From contig JAJUIU010000026.1 of NCBI GenBank assembly GCA_029267445.1, forward strand, positions 1-43,579: a stretch of DNA of 43,579 nt, in the 5' to 3' direction. This DNA is from Rhodospirillaceae bacterium (GTDB lineage: Bacteria; Pseudomonadota; Alphaproteobacteria; Azospirillales; Azospirillaceae). Each line of letters begins with the position of its first letter. Position 1 is the stretch's first letter. This document shows, one piece after another, positions 16,283 through 24,727 of the stretch. The position numbers and the translations under genes were made by a program. The notes under the pieces were generated by a model. It worked only from the letters and a program-made list of their open reading frames with translations, did no database searches and was not told the DNA's origin.

Positions 16283-17650
16283 GTGATCTCCGGTCGTGAA
16301 TCGGGTCCTGACCGTTCGCGGATCACGCCTGCGGAACTGCAGGGGATCATCGGCAAGCATACGGCCTTCCTGCGCCGCCAGCCGGGCGGCGTGCGGGCCA
16401 ACCTGAAGCTCCGCGACCTCTCGCACCTCGACCTCTCCGGCCTCGACCTGACGGACGCCGACCTGTCGGGCGCCAAGCTTTTCGGCACCCGGCTCAGCGG
16501 CGCCACCCTCGCCAACGCCAACCTCTACGCCGCTGATCTGCGGCTCGCCAACCTGGAGAAGGCGGACCTGCGCAAGGCCGACCTGCGCGGCGCGTGCCTG
16601 CGCGGGGCCGTGCTGTCCGAGGCGATCCTGGTCGACACCGACCTGCGCGACGGCACCATCATGCATGTGCGCAAGAACGGCGACATGTCGGTGCACGAGT
16701 TCGAGGCTGTGCCCGTGCATACCGAGATGTCGGTGGCGACCATCCGGGCCGCCGACATGACGCGGGCGCGGGTGTCCAACGCCTTCATCATGCAGACGGA
16801 CATGACCGACTGCATCCTGCGCGGGGCGAAGTTCGTCCGTGCCAACCTGACCAATTCCAACCTCACCGGCTGCGACCTCCAGGGGGCGGACCTGCGGGAC
16901 GCCAACCTGACCGGTGCGCGCCTGTCCGGCGCCATCCTGACCGGGGCGGAGCTGGCGCAGACCAAGTTCACCAACGCCATCCTGGTCGGCGCCATCATCG
17001 ACGAGATGACCCGCCGCTCCGCCAGCCTGGAGGACGCCGTCCTCGCGAAGCGCCCGGACGAGACCGGGCTCGACCTCGTGGAGGTGCTGGCCCAGCACGC
17101 CGTCTGGGTCGACAGCGGCGGCAAGGAGGGGGCGCGCGCCGACCTTTCCACCCTCGACCTCAGCGGGATCGACTTCTCCGGCGCCAACCTGTCGGCGGCA
17201 TTGCTGCACTGCGCCACCCTCGCCAAGGCCAAGCTCGTCGGCGCCACCCTTGCCATGGCCGACATGTCGCTGGCCGACCTGCGGGAGGCCGACCTGACCC
17301 AGGCGGACCTGCGCGGCGCCTCGCTGGAGCGCGCCACGCTGACCGGCGCCAACATGACCAGGGCCGATGTCGGCCCGGTGCAGATCCAGTCGGCCACCGG
17401 CCGGCTGTGGAGCGCCAACCTCACCCGCGCCCGCATGGATCAGGCCGACCTGACCGACGCCATCCTGCGCCGGGCCGTGATGATGCAGGCGAGCCTCACC
17501 GGTGCGACCCTCTCCGGCGCCGACCTCCGGGAGGCCAAGCTGGTGGGCGCCGACCTGGCGGAGGCGAACTGCCACGGCGCCAACCTGGACGGGGCCGACC
17601 TCAACGACGCCCGCACCGTCACCGCCATCGGCCTGCCGCCGGGCCGCTGA
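16283..17650 (+). CDS. Two-lobed pentapeptide-repeat protein A
   Basis: A 455-residue protein made almost wholly of A(D/N)Lxx pentapeptide repeats, predicted to fold as right-handed quadrilateral beta-helices. Lobe 1 spans about 40-240 and is interrupted at 126-155 by a non-repeat loop after DTDLRDG. Lobe 2 spans about 284-445. Each lobe is preceded by a cap-like motif: HTAFLRRQPGGVRANL (26-41) and HAVWVDSGGKEGARADL (272-288). Start is GTG 16283, with GAGGGGGC placed about 8 nt upstream. No signal peptide or membrane segment is visible, so it is probably cytoplasmic. Paralog B at 21223 shares both caps and the loop position. Qnr/MfpA-like gyrase binding is one possibility but is not shown. 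Confidence 0.9.
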   Translation: MISGRESGPDRSRITPAELQGIIGKHTAFLRRQPGGVRANLKLRDLSHLDLSGLDLTDADLSGAKLFGTRLSGATLANANLYAADLRLANLEKADLRKADLRGACLRGAVLSEAILVDTDLRDGTIMHVRKNGDMSVHEFEAVPVHTEMSVATIRAADMTRARVSNAFIMQTDMTDCILRGAKFVRANLTNSNLTGCDLQGADLRDANLTGARLSGAILTGAELAQTKFTNAILVGAIIDEMTRRSASLEDAVLAKRPDETGLDLVEVLAQHAVWVDSGGKEGARADLSTLDLSGIDFSGANLSAALLHCATLAKAKLVGATLAMADMSLADLREADLTQADLRGASLERATLTGANMTRADVGPVQIQSATGRLWSANLTRARMDQADLTDAILRRAVMMQASLTGATLSGADLREAKLVGADLAEANCHGANLDGADLNDARTVTAIGLPPGR

Positions 17651-17783
17651 CCGCTCGGGGCGGGTGCGGTTCCCGGCCCGCGGCGCCCCATCCTTTCCGT
17701 GCTGGCGCCTTGATCTTGCCGCGCGGCGGGCCTAGGAACGGCGCGGACAACCACCCGTCCGGCCGCCCCGGTTCCCCCGGAAC

Positions 17784-19382
17784 ATGACCACCGACACGCA
17801 AGCCCGCCCGTTCACCCCGCCGGTGATCCTGTTCCTGGCCGCCGTGGCGCTGGCCACGGGCGGGCTGTCGCTGCTGCTGGGCCAGGACGCCAACTGGGAC
17901 CTGCGCAATTACCATTGGTACAACGCCTACGCGTTCTGGACCGGGCGCTGGGCCATCGACGTGGCGCCGTCGCAGGTCCCGGCCTTCTACAATCCCACGC
18001 TCGACCTGCCCTTCTACTGGCTGGCCGAGGCGCTGCCCGCCCGCTGGGTCGGCTTCATCATGGGTGTGGTGAACGGGCTGAACGCGGTGCCGCTCTACGG
18101 CATCGCCTGGGTCGTCCTGCCCTTGGCCGATCCCCGCCGCCGGGCGCTGGCCGCCGGCACGCTGGCCCTGCTCGGCCTGATCGGCGGCGGCCCTGTCGGG
18201 CTGATCGGCACCACCTTCTACGACAATGTCATCAGCCTGTTCGTGCTGGGCTCCGCCTGGGTCGTGGTGGCGAACGCCGACCTCGTCTTCCGGGGTCCGG
18301 CCCCGCGCGCCTTCGCGCTGCTCGCGTTCGCCGGGCTGCTGGTCGGCAGCGGAGTGGGGCTGAAGCAGCCGACCGTGGTCTTCGCCGTCGGCCTCTGCTT
18401 CGCCTTCCTGCTGGTGGAGGGCGGGTTCTGGCGCCGGATGTTCCAGTCCTTCTTCTTCGGGATCGGCGTGCTGGCGGGCATGGCCATCTTCTCCGGCCAC
18501 TGGATGTGGTTCCTGTGGACGGAGTTCCAGAACCCGCTGTTCCCTTACTTCAACGACGTCTTCCGCTCCCCCATGGGATCGCTGGCGACGTACCGCGACG
18601 ACAAGTGGCTGCCGGAAAGCCTGGGCGAGGCGCTGGCCTTCCCCTTCCTGTGGACCGCCGATCCCAAGCAGGTGGGGGAGATCGCGTTCCGCGACCTGCG
18701 CATCCCCGTCGCCTACCTCGTCCTGATCGCCACACCGCTGATCTGGCTGGCCGCCAGGGCGCGCGGGCATGCGGCGCCCATGCCGGCGCCCGTGCGCTAT
18801 CTGCTGATCGCCACGGCCCTGTCGTATCTCGTCTGGCTGAAGCTCTTCGCGATCTACCGCTACCTGATCCCGCTGGAGATGCTGGCCCCCGTCGCCATCG
18901 TCGCCGCCATCGCCGTCTGGCCGATCCCGGTGCGGGCGCGGGCTGTGACGGCGGCGGCCCTGCTGGCGCTCGTCACCGTGACGGCGCAGCCCGGCAACTG
19001 GAGCCGGATCGCCTGGACAGACCGCTTCGTGGAGATCCAGGCGCCTACGCTGCCGAACCCGGACGACACGCTGATCCTGATGACCGGCTACGCGCCGACC
19101 AGCTTCCTCGTCCACGGCTTCCCGCCCCAGGTGCCTTTCCTGCGGCTGCAGAGCTACCTGATCCATCCCGATCACGGCGACGTCGGCATCAACCGCAGGA
19201 TGGCGGAGCGCATCGGCGCCCATGACGGCGACATGTTCCTGCTGCTTGCCCATTGGGAGGTCTGGACGATCGACAACGTGCTGCCGCACTACGGGCTGAC
19301 GGCCGACGCCACCGCCTGCGCCCCCGTCACCTCCAACTTGGACGAGCCGATGATGCTCTGCCCGGTGCGGCGGGCGGGTTGA
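17784..19382 (+). CDS. GT-C-like polytopic membrane glycosyltransferase, putative
   Basis: A 532-residue integral membrane protein with roughly ten hydrophobic segments. The first extracytoplasmic loop carries GQDANWDLRNYHWYN (33-47), with Asp35/Asp39 in the place where GT-C enzymes keep their catalytic acidic residue. A soluble C-terminal part of about 130 residues follows the last membrane segment (IQAPTLPNPDDTLILMTGY onward). The family was not named with certainty; similar proteins are listed as hypothetical or GT87-like. The GtrB-like and GtrA-like genes follow on the same strand, which supports a role as the final sugar transferase. There is no strong ribosome-binding site before the ATG at 17784. 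Confidence 0.65.
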   Translation: MTTDTQARPFTPPVILFLAAVALATGGLSLLLGQDANWDLRNYHWYNAYAFWTGRWAIDVAPSQVPAFYNPTLDLPFYWLAEALPARWVGFIMGVVNGLNAVPLYGIAWVVLPLADPRRRALAAGTLALLGLIGGGPVGLIGTTFYDNVISLFVLGSAWVVVANADLVFRGPAPRAFALLAFAGLLVGSGVGLKQPTVVFAVGLCFAFLLVEGGFWRRMFQSFFFGIGVLAGMAIFSGHWMWFLWTEFQNPLFPYFNDVFRSPMGSLATYRDDKWLPESLGEALAFPFLWTADPKQVGEIAFRDLRIPVAYLVLIATPLIWLAARARGHAAPMPAPVRYLLIATALSYLVWLKLFAIYRYLIPLEMLAPVAIVAAIAVWPIPVRARAVTAAALLALVTVTAQPGNWSRIAWTDRFVEIQAPTLPNPDDTLILMTGYAPTSFLVHGFPPQVPFLRLQSYLIHPDHGDVGINRRMAERIGAHDGDMFLLLAHWEVWTIDNVLPHYGLTADATACAPVTSNLDEPMMLCPVRRAG

Positions 19383-19457
19383 GCCGAAAGCTCGCCGTCA
19401 TCGTTTCGCCATTTCCATGGTAAGTATCGGGTCAACGCGTCCCACCGGATCCATGAC

Positions 19458-20474
19458 ATGACCAGCAGCGCCGCCGCCGCGAGCATCCACGACCTCGACC
19501 GCCCGACCGGCACGGCGCCGGCCTCGGCGGCGCCCCGCATCGCCGTCCTCGTCCCCTGCTACAACGAGGAGGCCTCGATCCGGCAGGTCGTGACGGATTT
19601 CCGCCGGGTGCTGCCCGACGCCACCGTCTATGTCTACGACAACAACTCCAAGGACCGGACGGTGGAGATCGCCACCGAGGCCGGGGCCGTCGTCCGCCGC
19701 GAACCCTTGCAGGGCAAGGGCAACGTGGTCCGCCGCATGTTCGCCGACATCGAGGCGGACGTGTACGTGATGGTGGACGGCGACGACACCTACGACGCCT
19801 CCAAGGCGCCGGAGCTGGTGCGCAAGCTGGTCGCCGAGCAGCTCGACATGGTGAACGGCGCCCGCGTCGCCGACTGGGAGCACTACCGGCGCGGCCACCG
19901 CTTCGGCAACATCCTGCTGACCAGCATGGTCACCATCGTGTTCGGCAAGCGCACCCAGGACATGCTGTCCGGCTACCGCGTCTTCTCCCGCCGCTTCGTC
20001 AAGAGCTTCCCAGTGCTGGCCGGCGGCTTCGAGATCGAGACGGAGCTGGTGGTCCACGCGCTGGAGATGCGCATGCCCATCGGCGAAGTGGAGACGCCCT
20101 ACAAGGACCGCGCCCCCGGCAGCGTGTCCAAGCTCTCCACCTTCCGCGACGGTTTCCGCATCCTCTGGATGATCGGCAAGCTGATCAAGGAGGAGCGGCC
20201 GCTCCAGTTCTTCGGCCTCGCCTCCGGGGTCCTGGCGCTGCTGTCCATCGGCATCGCCATCCCGATCTTCATCGAATACTTCCAGACCGGCCTCGTGCCG
20301 CGCTTCCCCACGGCCGTGCTGGCCACGGGCCTTGGCCTGTTGTCCTTCCTGGCGCTCACCGCCGGCCTGATCCTCGACACGGTCACCCGCGGCCGGCGCG
20401 AGATGAAAAGGCTGAAGTACCTGGAGATTCCGGCCCCCGACTTCCCCCCGGCCAGCATCCGGGGCGGGGCGTGA
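19458..20474 (+). CDS. GT2 polyprenyl-phosphate glycosyltransferase, GtrB/DPM1-like
   Basis: A 338-residue family 2 glycosyltransferase with a GT-A domain and two C-terminal membrane helices (about 248-272 and 283-305). It shows VLVPCYNEEASI (30-41), the nucleotide-binding VYDNNSKD, the DxD-type VDGDDTYDA (106-114), and the acceptor segment DMLSGYRVFSRRFVKSFP. Proteins of this design transfer a sugar from an NDP-sugar to polyprenyl phosphate at the inner membrane face. Lying between the GT-C-like gene and gtrA fits the three-component Gtr logic. The donor sugar cannot be read from sequence. Confidence 0.88.
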   Translation: MTSSAAAASIHDLDRPTGTAPASAAPRIAVLVPCYNEEASIRQVVTDFRRVLPDATVYVYDNNSKDRTVEIATEAGAVVRREPLQGKGNVVRRMFADIEADVYVMVDGDDTYDASKAPELVRKLVAEQLDMVNGARVADWEHYRRGHRFGNILLTSMVTIVFGKRTQDMLSGYRVFSRRFVKSFPVLAGGFEIETELVVHALEMRMPIGEVETPYKDRAPGSVSKLSTFRDGFRILWMIGKLIKEERPLQFFGLASGVLALLSIGIAIPIFIEYFQTGLVPRFPTAVLATGLGLLSFLALTAGLILDTVTRGRREMKRLKYLEIPAPDFPPASIRGGA

Positions 20475-20513
20475 CGGGGCAAGCTGTGACGGGGGGGCCT
20501 GCGCACGTCGCCT

Positions 20514-20610
20514 CGCCCTTCGACAGGCTCAGGGTGGGGGGATGCCATACGGGGTCCGTCCCGGCACCGCGATGGCCCCATGGCCCTCACCCTGAGCCTG
20601 TCGAAGGGCG
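20514..20610. repeat. 23-bp inverted repeat of a dispersed alphaproteobacterial type
   Basis: A perfect 23-bp inverted repeat: left arm 20514-20536 (core CCCTTCGACAGGCTCAGGG) and right arm 20588-20610 (its exact complement), separated by 51 nt. The CTTCGACAGGCTCAGG core is a widely dispersed intergenic palindrome in alphaproteobacteria. It fills the gap between the GT2 gene and gtrA; the right arm ends 18 nt before the gtrA ATG and could influence its expression. Confidence 0.85.
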
Positions 20611-20628
20611 GGGGCCACGGCACCGGCC

Positions 20629-21084
20629 ATGACGGACGGAACCACCCCCCGCCAGACCGGCTCCGCCCTGCCGCGCGAGTTCCTGACCTTCGCCGGCATC
20701 GGCGTCGTCGCCCTGTTCGTGGACATGGCGGCGCTGTTCGTGGCGCTGGAGGTGCTGGGCCTCGGCTTCTACACCGGCCGCCTGTTCAGCTATCTGGTGG
20801 CCGCGACCTTCACCTGGTGGCTGAACCGGACCTATACCTTCAAGGGCGTGAGCCGCCGTGGCGCGCTGCGCCAGTGGGGCCGGTTCCTGGCCGCGAACGC
20901 CGTCGGCGGCCTCGTCAATTACGGGGTCTACGCCGCCGTGGTCACCTGGGGACCGGGGCTGACGCCGGCCGCGTTGACGCCGCTCCTGCCGCTGCTGCCC
21001 TATGCCGGCACGGCGGCGGGCTCGCTCTCCGGCCTCGTCTTCAACTTCACCGCCTCCAAGCTGCTGGTCTTCCGCCGGGCCTGA
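20629..21084 (+). CDS. GtrA family membrane protein
   Basis: A 151-residue protein with four hydrophobic segments, matching the GtrA/DPMS3 family, thought to flip polyprenyl-phosphate-linked sugars across the inner membrane. Family text: FLTFAGIGVVALFVDM at the first helix, SYLVAATFTWWLNRTYTF in the second (the conserved NRxYTF), FLAANAVGGLVNYGVY in the third, and a C-terminal FNFTASKLLVFR. It follows the GT2 gene after a gap filled by the 23-bp inverted repeat. Confidence 0.93.
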   Translation: MTDGTTPRQTGSALPREFLTFAGIGVVALFVDMAALFVALEVLGLGFYTGRLFSYLVAATFTWWLNRTYTFKGVSRRGALRQWGRFLAANAVGGLVNYGVYAAVVTWGPGLTPAALTPLLPLLPYAGTAAGSLSGLVFNFTASKLLVFRRA

Positions 21085-21222
21085 TCCGGCGGGCCGTCCC
21101 GACCCGAAAGGATAAGAAACCGCATCGTTTATGGTGCGACCGACCTCACCTTTCGTATAAGGTGCCTTCCATTGTATGGACGCGGCCGTCTGGGGTCGCG
21201 GCCTCGAGGGCCTGGATCGGCG

Positions 21223-22344
21223 ATGACGACACCTGCGCAGAACGCGGCCGTTCCCGCATCGGAGTACACCCAGCACATCGCCAGGCACGCCATGTTTGTG
21301 CGCGGCAAGGGGGGCGAGCGGCTGGAGCTGCGCCTCGCCAACCTCAGCGGGCTGCGGCTGAAAAGCTTCGACCTGTCCCAGGCCGTGCTGTTCGCCTGCA
21401 ACCTGTCCAACGCGGACCTGGAGAACTGCGCCTTCCGCGAGGCCGACCTGTCCAACAGCCTGTTCATCTCGGCCAATCTCAGGAACTGCGACCTGACCCG
21501 GGCCAAGCTGCGCGGCGCCCGGTTCTACAAGTCCGATCTGCAGGACGCGATGCTGGACGACACCGACCTGCGCGTCGGCGCCGTCGCCATCAAGAAGGGG
21601 GAGGCGGGGGAGGTCATCACCCGCGAGTACCTGTCCGACATGTCCTTCTGCAATCTCGAGGAGGCGTCGCTCGAAGGGGCGCTCCTGAAGGGCGTCAAGA
21701 TGGTCGGCGCCAATCTCCGCAACGCCGACCTTTCGAACGCCGACCTCTCCGGCGCCACGCTCCAGGGGGCCGTCCTGCTCGGCGCCACGCTGATCGGGGT
21801 GAAGGTGGAGGGCACGGACCTGACCGGGGCCGCCTTCACCATCAACGACCAGACCCGCGCCATCTTCCAGGACCACCCCGCCTTCCAGGAGCACATGAAG
21901 AACCAGGCGGAGGTGGAGAAGATCGCCATGTCGCACGAGGACTGGGTGGCGTCGCGCGGCCAGTCCGGCACCCGCGCCGACTTCACCGGCCGCTCGCTCA
22001 AGGGCATCGACCTTCGCGGCCGCGAGCTCTCCGCCGTCTCCTTCAAGAAGGCCGACCTGACCGGCGCCAAGCTCAGCCACGCCAAGCTGGCGGCGGCGGA
22101 CTTCACCGGCGCCAAGCTGCACTACACCGACCTCGCCGGGGCGGACCTGCGCGGCGCCAACTTCACCGACGCCGAGGCGCTGCACGCCACGCTGGAGGCG
22201 GCGGACCTGACCAGCCTCAAGCTCGCCCATGGCGGCAAGCTGCCGGTCCGCGTCCAGGGCGCCGTGTTCGAGCTGACGAATTTCGGTTCCGCCACCCTGG
22301 ACGATCAGGGCCTCGTCGGCGCCACCTTGAAGAAGTGCACCTGA
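21223..22344 (+). CDS. Two-lobed pentapeptide-repeat protein B
   Basis: A 373-residue pentapeptide-repeat protein, paralog of protein A at 16283. The cap motif HAMFVRGKGGERLEL (22-36) precedes lobe 1 (37-205), which is interrupted at about 117-140 after DTDLRVG, the same place as in protein A. A second cap, HEDWVASRGQSGTRADF (238-254), precedes lobe 2 (255-372). No signal peptide is seen. The ATG at 21223 is the first start in a short non-repeat lead; the upstream stretch to 21172 lacks protein character. A 138-nt gap after gtrA contains AT-rich sequence and a small CACCTT/AAGGTG hairpin, so it may have its own promoter. Confidence 0.9.
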   Translation: MTTPAQNAAVPASEYTQHIARHAMFVRGKGGERLELRLANLSGLRLKSFDLSQAVLFACNLSNADLENCAFREADLSNSLFISANLRNCDLTRAKLRGARFYKSDLQDAMLDDTDLRVGAVAIKKGEAGEVITREYLSDMSFCNLEEASLEGALLKGVKMVGANLRNADLSNADLSGATLQGAVLLGATLIGVKVEGTDLTGAAFTINDQTRAIFQDHPAFQEHMKNQAEVEKIAMSHEDWVASRGQSGTRADFTGRSLKGIDLRGRELSAVSFKKADLTGAKLSHAKLAAADFTGAKLHYTDLAGADLRGANFTDAEALHATLEAADLTSLKLAHGGKLPVRVQGAVFELTNFGSATLDDQGLVGATLKKCT

Positions 22345-22460
22345 ACGGCGGCGCCTAGCCCTTCCGGACGGGGCGGGGTCATCCCGAATCCCTCGATCCG
22401 ACCCGCCATTCCGGCTGTTTCCGTGTCTGCGAAAAAGTGTCAGCGCGGAGGCGGCGGCCC

Positions 22461-23900
22461 ATGTCCACGCGGACGATCAACGAACCGGCGGAAGGGGCGG
22501 CGCACCCCCTGGCCGCCCTTCTTGCCGTTCTGCTGGCCGGTGCCCTCCTGTCCTGGCCGGCATTCTGGAACGGCTATCCCCTCGTCTTCACCGACAGCGC
22601 CTCCTTCATCGGCGGGTTGAACCCGGCGGGCCAGCATTGGGCGCGCCCCATCTTCTACAGCTGGGCGCTCTGGCCCCTGCATTGGGGCGTGACGCTCTGG
22701 CCGGTGGTGCTGGCCCAGGGGGTGGTGCTGGCGCACCTGCTCTGGCTGCTCCAGCGGGCGCTGGTCGGCCGCGTCGACCTCGGCGCCTATGGCGTGCTGG
22801 TGCTGCTGGTGGCGGGCGGCAGCGCGCTGCCCTGGTTCACGGCCCAGATCATGCCCGACGTGCTGGCTCCGATGCTGGTGCTGACCGTCTTCCTGCTGGG
22901 CTTCGCGGGCGACCGGCTGCGCGGGTGGGAGACGGTGTGGCTGGTCCTGCTGCTGGCGGGCGCCATCGCGGCCCACCTCTCCCACGTGGCGCTGGCGGGC
23001 GGGCTGCTGGTCGGCGTGCTGGTGATCCGGCTGCTGCGCGACGGGGCGGAGGCGTTCTCCGGCGCCGCCCCGGTCGCCTGCGCCCTGCTGCTGGCGGTGA
23101 CCGCCCATATGGCCGTGAACGCCGTGTTCATCGGCAAGGCCTCGCTCTCGCCCTTCGGCTCCATCTTCATGCTGGCCCGCAGCCAGATGGACGGGCCCGC
23201 CACCTGGTACCTGCGCGAGGAGTGCCCGGAGGCCGGCTGGCGCCTCTGCGCCCATGTGGACCGCCTGCCCCTGCACCACGACACCTTCCTGTGGAACCGC
23301 GAGGGCCCCCTCTGGCGGGCCGCCGGGCTGTCCGATCCAACGCGCCAGCAGGCCCAAGGCATGACCTACCAGCGCGAGGCGGCGGAGATCGTGTCCGGAA
23401 CCCTGGACCGGTACGGCCTCCAGCAGCTCGAGGCCATGCTCCGCAACGCCGCCGCCCAGGTCTACAAGGTGCGCACGGGCGACGGACTGCTCTCCTGGCC
23501 TGAGGGGGAGCCGGTCAGCCGCGTCATCGCGGCCGACATGCCGGGCGACTACGCGGCCTACCGCGCCTCCCGGCAGGTGGAGGGCACCCTCGGCCTCGAT
23601 GCCGTCAACCGTGTCCATGGCTGGGCGCTGCCGCTGGCGGCCGTGATCGCCGTGCTGATCGCGGCGGTGCGGGCCGATCCCCGCTACCGGGCGCTCATCG
23701 CGATGGTGGCGCTGGCGCTGCTGGGCAACGCGATCATCACAGGCGGCCTGTCCGGCCCGCACGACCGCTATCAGGCGCGCATGGCGGCACTGATCGTGGT
23801 GGCCGCAGGCGCCGGGATGGTCCTGGCGAACGCCCGGCGCGGCGTGCGCAGCGGCGTTGCGGGCCGTCGGGTGGACGCGGAGGCCCGCGTCGCCATATAA
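22461..23900 (+). CDS. Large integral membrane protein, unknown function
   Basis: A 479-residue protein with about ten predicted membrane segments and a periplasmic-like loop of about 130 residues (from [17 protein letters not shown] to the segment before [14 protein letters not shown]). The N-terminal loop has [16 protein letters not shown], reminiscent of GT-C or Wzy-like membrane enzymes, where an acidic residue in loop 1 is important. I do not recognise the family with confidence. The ATG at 22461 has GCGGAG about 10 nt upstream; a GTG at 22437 is an alternative. It is next to the glycosylation genes and ends 8 nt before dapF. Confidence 0.7.
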   Translation: MSTRTINEPAEGAAHPLAALLAVLLAGALLSWPAFWNGYPLVFTDSASFIGGLNPAGQHWARPIFYSWALWPLHWGVTLWPVVLAQGVVLAHLLWLLQRALVGRVDLGAYGVLVLLVAGGSALPWFTAQIMPDVLAPMLVLTVFLLGFAGDRLRGWETVWLVLLLAGAIAAHLSHVALAGGLLVGVLVIRLLRDGAEAFSGAAPVACALLLAVTAHMAVNAVFIGKASLSPFGSIFMLARSQMDGPATWYLREECPEAGWRLCAHVDRLPLHHDTFLWNREGPLWRAAGLSDPTRQQAQGMTYQREAAEIVSGTLDRYGLQQLEAMLRNAAAQVYKVRTGDGLLSWPEGEPVSRVIAADMPGDYAAYRASRQVEGTLGLDAVNRVHGWALPLAAVIAVLIAAVRADPRYRALIAMVALALLGNAIITGGLSGPHDRYQARMAALIVVAAGAGMVLANARRGVRSGVAGRRVDAEARVAI

Positions 23901-23908
23901 CCCGCACC

Positions 23909-24727
23909 ATGGCGCGCCGCTTTCTGAAGATGCATGGGCTCGGCAACGACTTCGTCGTGATCGACGCCCGCACCGAACCCCTGACGCTCACGCCCGACCA
24001 GGCCCGCCGCCTGGCCGACCGGCGCGAAGGGGTGGGGTGCGACCAGATCATCCTGCTGGAGCCGCCGACCGACCCCAAGGCCGACGCCTTCATGCGCTTC
24101 CTCAACGCGGACGGCAGCGAGAGCGGGGCCTGCGGCAACGGCAGCCGATGTGTCGGCGCCCTGCTGGCGGACGAGCTGGACCGGCCGGACGTGGCGATGC
24201 AGACCACCGCCGGCCTGCTGCGGGCGATCCGGCACGCGGACGGGCAGGTGACGGTCGACATGGGGCCCGCCCGTCTGGGCTGGCAGGACATCCCGCTGGC
24301 GGAGGAGATGGACACGCTGCACGTCCCGCTCCGCCACGGGCCGCTGTCCGATCCCTGCTGCGTGTCGATGGGCAATCCGCACGCCGTCTTCTTCGTGCCG
24401 GACGCCGAAGCGGTGGACCTGCCGACCCTCGGCCCCGCGCTGGAGCGTCACCCGCTGTTCCCGCAGCGGGCCAACATCGAGGTGGTGACCGTCCTGTCGC
24501 CCGCCCGCATCCGCATGCGGGTGTGGGAGCGCGGGTCGGGCGTCACCCGGGCCTGCGGCACGGGTGCGTGCGCCTCCCTCGTCGCCGCCTCCCGGCGGGG
24601 GTTCACCGGGCGCAGCGCCACCGTGGTGGTGGATGGGGGCGAGCTGCTGGTGGACTGGGCCGACGACGGCCATGTCATGCTGACCGGCCCCGTGGCCACC
24701 GCCTTCAGCGGGGAGATCGCGCCATGA
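23909..24727 (+). CDS. dapF: Diaminopimelate epimerase
   Basis: Converts LL- to meso-diaminopimelate for lysine and peptidoglycan synthesis, without a cofactor. The 272-residue protein starts [15 protein letters not shown] and has the two catalytic cysteines, Cys75 in [10 protein letters not shown] and Cys216 in [11 protein letters not shown], as a thiol pair. [12 protein letters not shown] and GNPHAVFFV are also typical. The stop overlaps the mtaB ATG (ATGA). The dapF-mtaB-ftsY order is a common alphaproteobacterial arrangement. Confidence 0.97.
   Translation: MARRFLKMHGLGNDFVVIDARTEPLTLTPDQARRLADRREGVGCDQIILLEPPTDPKADAFMRFLNADGSESGACGNGSRCVGALLADELDRPDVAMQTTAGLLRAIRHADGQVTVDMGPARLGWQDIPLAEEMDTLHVPLRHGPLSDPCCVSMGNPHAVFFVPDAEAVDLPTLGPALERHPLFPQRANIEVVTVLSPARIRMRVWERGSGVTRACGTGACASLVAASRRGFTGRSATVVVDGGELLVDWADDGHVMLTGPVATAFSGEIAP

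Noticed and set aside
16283-17650. Pentapeptide protein A as a fluoroquinolone resistance (Qnr) gene
   Set aside because: It is twice the length of Qnr, has two lobes and linker caps, and sits in a glycan context. Only the repeat type is shared.
16283-22344. Periodic DNA of the pentapeptide genes as a repeat or CRISPR array
   Set aside because: The 15-nt periodicity follows the coding of pentapeptides and shows no spacers.
20580-22358. Plus-strand frame of 592 codons across gtrA and pentapeptide gene B
   Set aside because: It is a different frame of two real genes and runs through the 23-bp repeat; the translation is Pro/Arg-rich without motifs.
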